A DNA stretch of 64,000 nucleotides, taken from positions 62,001 through 126,000 of the forward strand of contig WEDG01000327.1 in NCBI GenBank assembly GCA_017591395.1, in the 5' to 3' direction. Shown one piece after another: positions 28,401-39,558 of this stretch. The notes under the pieces are model-generated. The model saw nothing but the letters and a program-made list of their open reading frames with translations. It ran no database searches and was not told where the DNA came from. The DNA comes from Schistocephalus solidus. Taxonomy: Eukaryota > Platyhelminthes > Cestoda > Diphyllobothriidea > Diphyllobothriidae. Positions within the stretch are counted from its first letter, which is position 1. The number at the start of each line of letters is the position of its first letter. The position numbers and the translations under genes are program-made.

Positions 28401-31400
28401 AGTACCATGGCTCCTTCTTACCGTGACCTCTGGTAGCCTCAGATATATGAGATCCGAACCGTCAACCACCTTTTGATTGAAATTCTGGTTTGTTGTGTTG
28501 GTGGGAGCAGGTCTTGTGTGGCACGCGCAAAAGTGACCCCTAGTTATGTCATTCACTGTGCCCATTCCCTGCACCAGAGAACTGATTTGCTCCGACAGTG
28601 GACTGGTGCCTGGAGAGTGGGAATGGAGAGTGAGGTCGACCGCTCAGCGCATGTTGCTCACTCTATACAATCTGAAGCGCCGGAAGCTATAATTATACGC
28701 TAGGAGCCGTGGTTTTGAAGGTTGTCAACTGATGGGATAGCTCGGATCGTGCAGTCAGCCCAGTGTTTTTTGTTTAGAATGTGCGACTGGTGGACTGAGA
28801 ATCAGGCTACAATGGCTCTTTCTTCATGTGATCCCTATGGCACTCCCACTCTATGAGATCGGAGCCAGGTTTGGCGGACACTTAAGAGCTGCGCTGGCCC
28901 CGCCTCCGGTCTTCTTGACTTGGTCATGACACCCGGCCCAGGTGGGGAGGAGGATAGATTGCGGTCGAAGCAGAGCAAGTCTACTCTCACTGTAATTTAC
29001 ATCACGCGCCAGTCGCCGTTACTGCGCCACCATGGTATGGGGCGCAAGGTGGACCTCGTCAGAACCAACGGTTAAACTGTCATTCAACAGACCGCTCAAT
29101 GTGGCCGTGCGGACTGCAGCAGGTAACTCTGACCCTAACCATTTGCCGAACGCGCGTGGAATTTCTAGGCTAATGGAGAAATTACTAGAGGATTTTGGCA
29201 AATGCCCAATCAACAGAAGAGGCCTACTGAGTGGATTGGCTACATCTGATCTGTCTGCCTACCTGTTCAAAAAACAGCATGTCGATCCGCCTCAACTCGC
29301 CTGACTCGGGCTCCAATGGGGCTTGAAAGCAAAACGGAACGCACTTATTTCCTGCAGCAGTAAATCCCTAGCGTTAAATTCAAGGAACAACCGGGTATCG
29401 GGTTTTCCTGGCTGAATTATACTATCCGGTGCAAGCAGTCATACTTTCTCTCTCTCTCCGCCATTTTTATTATTCGTTATTTTTCTTCGCTCGAGTTTAC
29501 TGCAAACCAACAGGAACTTGCTTATTTCTCAGCCCCGGTAAAAGTCAATCACTCATCTCACTGGTAACTAAGGGTCCTTTCGATATTCCTATCACCTTCA
29601 CTACAACTTTCTGTGGGGACTGCTTATATGCAATGCTCCCCGGGCAGAACAGAGGAATAAGAATGCTCCATAATACAGGTGGCTTCGCGATAATATTCCG
29701 AAGTATTAGGGTTAGGGTCAAGTTTATGTTTCCGTTTAGCGTTAAGGTTCGGGTTAGGTTTAGGACACAGTGTAAGGCACTTCTCCTGGAATTTGGCCAA
29801 AGGCTACCCGCATTACCAGGGGGAGGGGTTTAGTCCCGTGTAATGCCGGGGTAGAGGGGCCCTATGACCGATTTCGACCATGGTGAATTGGCGGAACCAC
29901 GGCAACTCCTTCTCCTGAAGCAGACCTGGTAGATTTAATCACTATAAGATAGCAGTGAGTCGGATGCGAGATTCTTACTCACAGCTGCCGCCAAGATACG
30001 GTTGGACACAGAACAGCAGGTTGATGATTTCTTGCGTCAATTGCAGTTCGGTTACTGATGCAAATGCTGGAGAATGGGGCCTGAGGTTTGAATCAAAGTT
30101 CGCATGGTCTGAGAGCCAGGCTCACGACCTCTTGCCTGGGAAGGTTTAGAATCACCAAGAGAGTGCAGCCAACCAAACCAGTCTGATTACAGGACAGAAT
30201 GCAGGTGTTCCGTTCTGCCGTGAAGGTCCAATCTAAAACCCTCATGGTGCCTAGAGCAAGTCCTTACGGGCATTTGTTCCCGGTAATGGCAAGGGAGCAC
30301 AAGTGCACTTTTGTGACGACTGGAAATAAATCTATGCATGATGAACCCATTTTGTCATGTTAATTGTTTTATAGAAAGCATATATAGCGTGCAGGTAGTT
30401 CTCTTTATGCGTATCGTCCGTGTGACATTTAAGACCCTCTCTGCTCCAAATGGGATTGGTCTGGAGTATTCGATACTGTAGTAGCCTTACTCATGAAAAA
30501 TTAACCGAAATCCTAAAATATGATTTTGGTTAGAAGAACTTCCGGTAAGGATGGATGCCTTGTATGGCCGCCTGAACAGGGCAAGAGAATGTGAACTGCT
30601 CACAATACATGTGGCTTTGCGCTAATTCCCAAGGAAATTATTTTTAGGATTAAGGTGAGGGTTAGGTTTTACGTCTGAGGTTAGGGTCATGATTAGGCTA
30701 AATGTTAGGGCTATTATCGTGTTAACTGTAGGATTTAAGATAAGGGTAGTGCTAGGGTTAAGATTAAGGTGACAATTTTGTTTTACGTTAGTGTTAGCGT
30801 TAAGACACGGGTGTATTTAACCTTCCTGCAAGTTACCACAAGGCCAGCTATTTTAAGCGAGTGGGGCGGTTCCTATTCCCGTGTCCTGTTAAGACGGCGG
30901 CGGCCATACAAGGCATCCCTACCGGAGTTACTTCGACCGTGGTGCATTACTAGCCAGCTCGCAGCCAAGGTATTGGCTTTTGCATGCGTATCTGAGAAAC
31001 TAAAAATAGGTAAAAATTGTCCTTACTGCCACTTCGTTGTGTTCCTCTGATGACGGATGCCTTAATGCATCTTAACATATTTCACAGAAAGCATGCACAA
31101 AAAATCCTTCTTTGCACTCGTTCCTCAACAAATCAGGTCTTCTTCGAATTTGCTTGGATTAATTTTGAGTCGTTGAATTGGTTAATGCCGTAGCACCAAA
31201 ATCGGCACGTTTATCATTAAAGCTTTTGGGGTGTATAGTAGATTTCCTAACTCATTAAATGTCGATATCAGAATTTTAGGTAGTAGCAGGGCAGACATTT
31301 TAAGGTGTTAGTTCTGCTTTTTTGTGATAAATTGATGCACAAAAGTCTGTTTAATAATAGTTAACTTCAAATCCGTTTATTGTTTGGAAAATGAGGCTAC

Positions 31401-34278
31401 ATTGGGCAAAATCCGACGTTTCTTGCTATCCAGGAATTTTCCTACGCTATTAAAAGCTACGGATCAAAGCATTTAGTTTTTGTGCGTAGTACTATGAATA
31501 AAAATTAATAAAAAGCTGAAAAAATTTGAATACATCCCTTCGGAGAACGGAACATTTGTTTTGTTTTCAATGCGGGTTCGAGATATCACATTGTACGAAA
31601 AAACGCTTTTAATAAACTTGTGTGAATATACTTTGTTTTAGCACACCGATAATTAGGACTCCAAACATGCATATATACGAGACGCGATGACACGCCGCCA
31701 CTTTTCGCTATCATGGCGCACGCGAATCTTAACAAAACAATTTCCGTCTGCAGTTGACAATAAAAGAATAAAGAAAATTGAACCTGAAGGGGCAGAAGAT
31801 TGACTTTTTATCGTCAAAATCTTAGTATATATTCGGTCAATCTCTTGTGCGTTTGAAATCTTAGAACTAGACTGAGAAGTAACCAAGTATATCAAAAAAA
31901 CGCTCCAATAGAACGAGAGAAGTGAGTCCTTTAATTTTTCAGCAGAAATTGTATCTCTAATTTTTCAGCGAAGTCGAAAAACCGGTAAAACGTTCCCAGT
32001 TTTTCCTTGATTTCACTTTGGCAAAACGTTAAGTACGCAGGCATTTGACAGCGAAACATATAATTCAAGTTCTTTTTTAAAAAAAGTTACCTTATTATAG
32101 AAAGATTTAACTAATTATAGGCATATATTTTCCCGGCTTTTGTTGTGGACGTTCATTTTTCTCGGTAGCCAGTTTTCGTGCTTGGGGTAGTCTACAAATA
32201 TGACCCAGGTGGCCATTTGCATTAAAAAGAATGCCTAAAAAGTCAATACTTCGGTAAATGCTTTTAAGTAATATCTTATTTTGAAGGTTTTAACAAAAAC
32301 ATTGAATGGAATGCACATTTACGGGCAGTCGACTGAAGACACTGAAAATCCTAAAGAATTTATCATATTTTCAAAGATGATCTGACACTCACCGTAATAT
32401 AAAACCAAAAATAGTTATAAAGAAATTTAACAATAGCAAATTCATATTTATATGCACAAAATGGTACGTTTACGATTGCACCTGACGATTCTATTTAAAT
32501 TTATTAGTCAGGGACCGACCTGTGAACATGTAAGCTTATAAAATATTACATTCCTATGACGTCCCAATCGGTGCAATCAAGCAAAAATCTGCTTGCCTCG
32601 GTCAAATACATCTAAGACAATGTGCAAACGAAAGAAAAACTGCCAATTCTTGTGAAGCGGTGTTGGAGTGGACGTCGTCACTGGCTGCACCCGATAGGCA
32701 CTACGTCTAGCTTACCCTGATCATTAAATAAAGTAGGGGTTGGTATGCATGCCTTGTTTGGCCGCCTAAACAGGACACGGTAAAAGGAACCCCGCCCACA
32801 ACATATGTGGCTTTCCGTTAACTACCAAGGAAATTATGGTTAAGATTAAGGTGAGAGTTGGGGTTAGGTTAAAGTTTGCGGTAAAGGTCAGAGTTGTGTT
32901 TTGGCTCCTGAGAAGACTAAGGCCCAAGGTTATTATTGTGTTATTTGTAGGTTTTAGGTTTAGGGTGTGGACTAGGGTTTAGATTAAGGTGACAATTTCG
33001 TTTTACGTTAGGGTATATTTACGGGTATATTTACCCTTTCTGAAATTTACCGTCATGTCACTTATTTTAAGCCGGCGGGACGTTTCCTATTCCCGTGTCC
33101 TGTTTAGTTGACCATATAAGCCATCCCTACCCTAGGTTGTTGTATCTCTTCACCACACAGGTGTCTGTAACCCTCATCGGATATTGGATAAGGCGTACCA
33201 TGTCGCACGCGCATGCTCAGCACACGGAGTAGTTACAGTCGCCACGGTGTGCAGCAGTCATCAGACCAAATTTATTCCTTTTGCCGCTAGATAGGCATAT
33301 GTCTTCCTATATTTTTTAAACTGTTGTAACAATGCAGACCGTATGCAAAACTTGTGTTAGGTTTACAAAGACAATTGCCAGGCCTTAGCATCTTAGCCCT
33401 CAAGTTAAAAATGTTTCGTGTTTCTGATGTCCTAATCTGTCTCTTTGTTCTCCCGATGACTTTTTATCTTGGTATTGGGTGGCAGGTTGTTCACAAGGCC
33501 ATTAACGCGTGCTTTTGTGGTCCGTTGGTCATTGGAGTTGACTCATTGTTAACCCTACGTGTTACTCATCAGCCAACTGGGTAAGGCGCTTGAAAATTTT
33601 CCTGACTGGATGGCGCCGCCTTGCTCATAACTGCCCGTTTACGTCTGTTCTACATTATTAACGCTTCTGAAACCCAATCACAATAGGCTCGAGTTGACAA
33701 GGTCCGTCCTTTTCATTTCAATCGATTTGTATTGTGTCCATCTCTTTGCGCCTATTTCGAAGTTCTCTGTAATTTCTGGCGTTTGCGTCCTTGAAAACAT
33801 CTGGAAATCGGCAGTTCTCATCACCAGTGTTTTTCAGTCTTGCATCCGGCCATTCAACCTCCTTCCAGTTAATTGTAATACCTCCTTTACTAAACTTTCA
33901 CGCCTCGGCAACTCATTCAATCGCAGGTGGGCAGTGGGCTAGCCGGCCTTGTTTTTCGCTTTTTATGCTCATGCATCTGTCTGTCCCGACTCTTAATTCC
34001 ATGCGTGCGCGAGAAAAGTTTGGGCCGCTTTTTCCCTCTATCCGGCCTCTTGTCTTTTCCCCAATTATCCGCGTCCTCCTCCCCTCTCACACTTCTTCTT
34101 TCCGTGCCTTTCTGCTTACTCAAATGTTTATCAAACCTTACAATTCTGATCAAATATATGCTTCTTCCTTCCATTTCTTCTCGTCCTCCTCTCTTGCATC
34201 CACTTTAGTCTTTTTTCCTCTTCATTCTGTATCCCCATCGTCGTTTATCATCATCATCAGCATCATCATCATCAATCG

Positions 34279-34309
<31 letters not shown>

Positions 34310-37300
34310 CTTCGTCGTTGTCGTCTCGGGTGACACCTCGACATTTCATTCTTGCCGTATGCCAGCCTCCAAGAGGCCAAGTGCCCTCCTTTCGGAATGT
34401 GCAATTTTCCTTTGAAAAAATCTTAAAGGTTGGACACCAACTTGTCTAGGACCTCGCGCAGACTCTCATAATGGCATTTTCCCCGTAATCCCTCTGTTTT
34501 TTGGGAATCCAGATAATTGCTTTTACCGCATAACCTTTTTCCGGCCGTCTTGTGGGCATTTCGTATTTCTGAAATCTTCAACGCGAAGTCTGAATGAGGA
34601 GGTGATCATGTAGGCGAGTAATTCGTTTGTTAAATTTTTACTCAAACCCATGCATCTCTCTCCTGCGCATGTTTTTTTTTTAATATGTGCCTACCTCTCC
34701 TTTTGTTGTAGAAAACGCCAAGTGGTTAGAAAATCGTCTCCATGAAAGATTCTCTCAGGATCCCATTATATTCGGTGAGTGAATGTTTACCTTTTCGTGA
34801 CTTTTCTGATGGCACGAGTTTGATGACTTCTCCTTCCCCTTTTCCTCCCGACATCTGATCGTTTACAACTGTTAAGCTAACATGTGCCTAGAATGGTACC
34901 CGGAGGAAGTCACACATTTCTCAGTGCTTTGCTGAATGCATAAATATGCCTGGGCCTTCTCGCTCTCTCTCTCTCTCTCTCTCTCACACACACGTTGCAG
35001 TTCAACCGTCGATTTCGACGAGGTCCACCGTATGCTCCACACCAGGTGGTGCAGGGACGGTGACTTGCGCGTGAATTAGTTTTAAGTGATAGTAGTCGCA
35101 GGATGTCATTCCTGGTAGTGGGGGTGGCAGGGGCGCTAAGAATGGCAGGAGCGGAGGGTGTGCATGGTGTATCGGTGTTGTCGGCATTGTGGTGTATTCC
35201 GCTGTCATGGATGCGCATGTGACCGAATAGGCCCATGCGATAAGTGAATGCGCGAGGACAGTGAGGGCAGTGGAGGCGACGATCTGTGCTGTGTGATGGT
35301 GCTCCAGGCACTGGCTCACCGGTCTCTGTACGATGTATTCGTAAGTGACCGACCAGGCCGATGCGTGAGGTGAATGTGCGGTCGCATTGAGTACAGCTTA
35401 GGAGAGATTCCCCATCGCTGATGGTGGTGGTGGTAGTGAAGGCGAAGGCGGTGGTGGTTGCGGTCATGGGGGTAACAGGCGATGAGTAGATGGATGTGAT
35501 CTCTATGATGGTGGGAGTAATGGAATTGATGCCAGGAGTGAGGGTGGGGAGTCAGAAGGAGGGTTGGCAGAATTTGACGTAGAAATTGGAATTGTCGGAT
35601 TGTTGGTGCATTGCGTCCGAAGATGTCCAACCAGGCCGATTCGCGCGCGGAAGATGCGTTGACAGCGCGGGCGTGTTGGCAGGGCGTGGGCATTGGCGAT
35701 GTTGGTCCGGGGCGCTGGTGACTTTCGTGCCGCTCTTTTGGCCTTGGCGGTGGCGATCCGGTTGGCCGAACACACACACACACACACGACAGTTCGACCG
35801 TCGTAGTCCGACGATGTCCACCGTATGCTCCATGGGAAAGTGGAGCAGGGACGGTGACTTGCGCGTGATTTAGTTTAAAGTGATAGTAGACTTGCGATGC
35901 ATCTACCGCACTCTCTCCTCCACACACACACACAAACACAAATACACACACCTGTTTGGTTCCTTCACCGACTTCTGCGCCATTGAAGGTATCTATGTTG
36001 CTTGGTTGGGCCCAGGCGTAACGATCCTCCACCGCAATGCTCTCGATCCAGACGCGGGCAACACCGTCGGCACACGAGGTAAGTAGGGCGTTTGGGAGCC
36101 ATCCCGGAGGCACACACACTTTTGGAAGGCCGCTTTTTTTCGAAGCAGCGTCGCAAATATTTCAGTAAAATGTTTTCAATCGCCATGGTCAGTTTCCAAC
36201 TAGCTACTTACCAAGAAACCAATGTTGACATAAAACTGTGGCGATGGGACTGTTTTGGTAGCAAGTCTAATCTCAGTTTTTTGCATTGCATTTTTACTGC
36301 ACGTCAGAAACCGTGGCCCTGATGGTTTATAACTGATAACTGATACAACGTCGTACGACAAGAGATTTGACGGAAGCCACGCTGGGTTGGGCGGAATAGC
36401 ATCACTTCAGTTGTTGCAGTGTTGAGGGTGTGGGTACCGTCCTCGTGAAGTTGATAATGTTTGACCATTGCGTCTTAAAATTAGCATATTCGTGTTCACT
36501 AAAGCAAGAAAAATAACGCAAGAACGGAATATAATAAGAGGGAGAATTCTGGCCAGATTAAGGGCTGAGGAGGTATGGAAAGAACCTTGAGGTTGGGAAT
36601 TTCGCAAAAAAATGAATTTGACCTATAGGAAGAATGTGAATCATAAAGAACCGACATCCATGCATGATAACGATGAAACCTATTTGGAAAGAAAACCAAA
36701 GAATTTAGAAATGGTTGAAAATGACTTCTGATTATTGAGTAGAAGACCGTTTCTCGACGACCATCTAAAGACCTAGTCATCGTTTTCCTTAAAAAGCGGA
36801 AAATCAGCCTCATTTTGACATGCGGACAAATCTACAGTTATGGGGTGACCTCAGACCATCGCTTTGAAGCAAATATGGATAAGTGGATAGGACGAGTCCT
36901 TGAAGTACGCCAAATCTGCCAGTAGGAGGAAGAGATTTCCGATTTTTAGTCTGGACTACCTGAGTTTGGATTGAGGAATAATCGACAAAACAAAAAACAA
37001 ATAAAGACAGGACAGCCATTAAGATAGGGGAGTATGAACGCCACGTGATTTAGGTAGCTTTGAGTCAAATTTCCTAGCGATTCCAGTTATGATTAAGGTT
37101 TTGGTAAGGCTTAATGCCACTGTTAGCGTTATACTAATGGAAAAGATACCCTCTCTGGAATTTAGCTCAAAGCAATCTGTATTACGTGGGGAAGAAGTTC
37201 CTTTTCCTGGACAGCCACACTCGGATGTTTACTCAAGAAGGTGACCTGCAGTCATATTGAAGGCAGTGGAATTCGTTTATGGACTTGCACAGCATCCATC

Positions 37301-39516
37301 GCACTCTCTCTCTCTCTCCTCACGCTCCGGGGATCGGTAGCCAGACAGAGTCAAAAAGACCGTAGTCGGGATCGGGCGCAGGTGTCTGCCGCGGCATGAG
37401 TCTGCGCCTGGGTGTTCCATCTCTCCATTTGTGGTAGTTGTTGTTATGGCTGCACACGTCCTCCCCCCTGCGCTCGCATGCGGCGTTGGTTTCAAACTAT
37501 TGGAGTAGAAAAAATATAGATAAGTATGGCGTGATAGTTTCTAGGGCAACCCACTTGATAAGCTTTGGAGGAATGGAGTGACAAAAATTTAGGGCCAACG
37601 TGGTTAGGCTTTCTGACTGAACTTCGTACATACTTGAAAGATATGTTGCTGGCTGCAAAGTAGAGTTGGGCAGTTTTGAGACACAATCCCGTCCGGGTGC
37701 TGTTGGAGCATGGATCTGTCAAAGGAAATATAATATTTTATCAGGTTACAAAGTCGCAGTAAGGAATATTGGACTCAGTAGAAGAAAAGACACAATTTTG
37801 CTCTAATGAGTTCACTCTTACCAAAAGGCAATATAATGTGACTGCCGCCTTTTAATTGCCTTCGCAATTCATGGGGCCTCCGTGGGCGTGTTTTAGGGAA
37901 AGGTCGCTTGCCTTCCTGTAATCCTCACCCTTTGTGACGGAAGTTGGGAGGTCGACGTTTGGGTTGGGACCGTTTATCCCTCAGCCTCTTGGACCAACCC
38001 GGTCTTTTATCTGACGGTCAGCCCACCTGTGTGTCGTTGCTGTCTCCATGAGAAGCGACCTACTTCAGTCACTGGTATTGTGCTATCCAACCCGTTGGTT
38101 TGATCCTCATTGCAGTCAGTGTACCTGCACAGTGGGTGAAAAATAAGGCAATCCGTTTGTGACTTCAACTTCAGTCTTCGTAAGATCATTTAGTACCACC
38201 TTAAAAACGGGGCTAAACTTCTGTCTGAAACCCCGGAATTCTCCCCACCACCTAATTGGAAAGATGCGCTGACCGTTGGATCAGTAAGTCAATTTTCTGA
38301 CAGTGGTTAGTTCACCCACGTAATCACCTACACACATCAAATTAGTAAATGTCGTCGGCCTCTTTAAGTTTAATCGCCCGATCTGCTCATACCGTCCTTC
38401 GTGTCGCATCTGACCGCCCCGTTGAAATAACAACAGTGGCAGATAGTGTTACTGTTAGCTTTTCAGTTACTGTTTTCTTGCAAACACGCTACCGACTGTG
38501 TTTTTTATGTCACGCGGAATCGGAAGCATGATAAGTCTGAACTAGGGATAGGGGGGGGTGTGGCTCAAGAAGGGCGAGAATCTCGTTTTTTGAGGATTTT
38601 CTCTCTCTTTTCCTGCACCTAGCTCGCTCCTACAGTTGTAGAGCGTCCGTGTCTGGGTTATGGCGGAGCGAATTTCCGTTTGAACTCGGACTCTATCCTG
38701 ACTTACCCCCTTCCCTCTTCGAAGATGACACATGGCCTAGTGACGGCGCCATTGGGGATCGACAGGCTTTATAGTTTTCCCGCTAACAGTCCGACAGCCT
38801 CAACAGTTCCAAATGCTTCTTAGCTTTCCCTACCTTACAGGGGTTTTCTTTTGGACTCGTACAAAATAGTGGGAGGTCTCAAATGGCCTCCCTGAGCTGC
38901 AAAACATTTCTCGTTAAGAAGAGGAAAAAGCCGAAGAAGAGGAAGACAATAACTCTCAACCAATTTTGCTTTTGTCAGTTGGCGCAAAGGAACACTCAGA
39001 ATCAGTTAATTTTATCGCCAAGTGTAATGGTAACCTATTAGTATGTGACCATTTAGTGTTTTCTGCCCGACTACTTTCCGTATTTTTTGTGATCAGTCGG
39101 AAAGAGTGTAAATAGCAGTCGCAGTGTTGTAATGATCCCCTTCTAACTATGGGATCTATGGCACTCTCACACCTGTGAGATCCCAGCCATCCACCCCCCT
39201 TTGTGTGAAAACCCGATGCATTATGTGGCACGCCAAGACGGCGTGCTAATTTTTGTTAGCCACTTGCGCCAAATCCCAACATCAGGTGACTGATTTCAGT
39301 GCATTTCCAAACTGTAACCAATCTGAAGCTCTTTTGGACTATCGCGATACGCTAGGAATCATGTCTTGGAAGGCTACTGACGGTATAACTAGGCCATATC
39401 CACACCGAGTTAAGTTACATTGGTTCCTTCGTGATGTTGCCCCTATGGCACTCCTACTCAGTGGGATCCGAGCCGGGGTGGTGTTACTCTAGCTGCGGGT
39501 TCTTGATGCGCCTGCG

Positions 39517-39558
<42 letters not shown>

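Larger units (their letters stand above)
28317..34711 (+). other. Teneurin intron of 6.4 kb
   Basis: It is nearly filled by repeats: R1 (28430-29080), MITE pieces (29590-29885, 30541-30926, 32732-33131) and an AT-rich repeat (31180-32730). A GPCR-like fragment lies at 33354-33584 and a (GTT)n tract at 34279-34308. Confidence 0.6.

Noticed and set aside
27701..28408. Minus-strand open frames opposite the transmembrane exon
   Set aside because: They are shadows of a GC-rich coding exon; the plus strand has the helix and the splice phases.
23840..30760. True telomeric repeats
   Set aside because: The TTAGGG-like motifs are degenerate, short and confined within TIR-bounded elements.
34248..34273. 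The TCATCAG-containing CAT repeat as a hammerhead core
   Set aside because: It is a simple ATC/CAT microsatellite with no stem II hairpin or GAAA.
33791..34333. A 180-codon plus-strand open frame ending in poly-Cys
   Set aside because: The end is the (GTT)n microsatellite and the rest is Ser/Phe-rich intron sequence.
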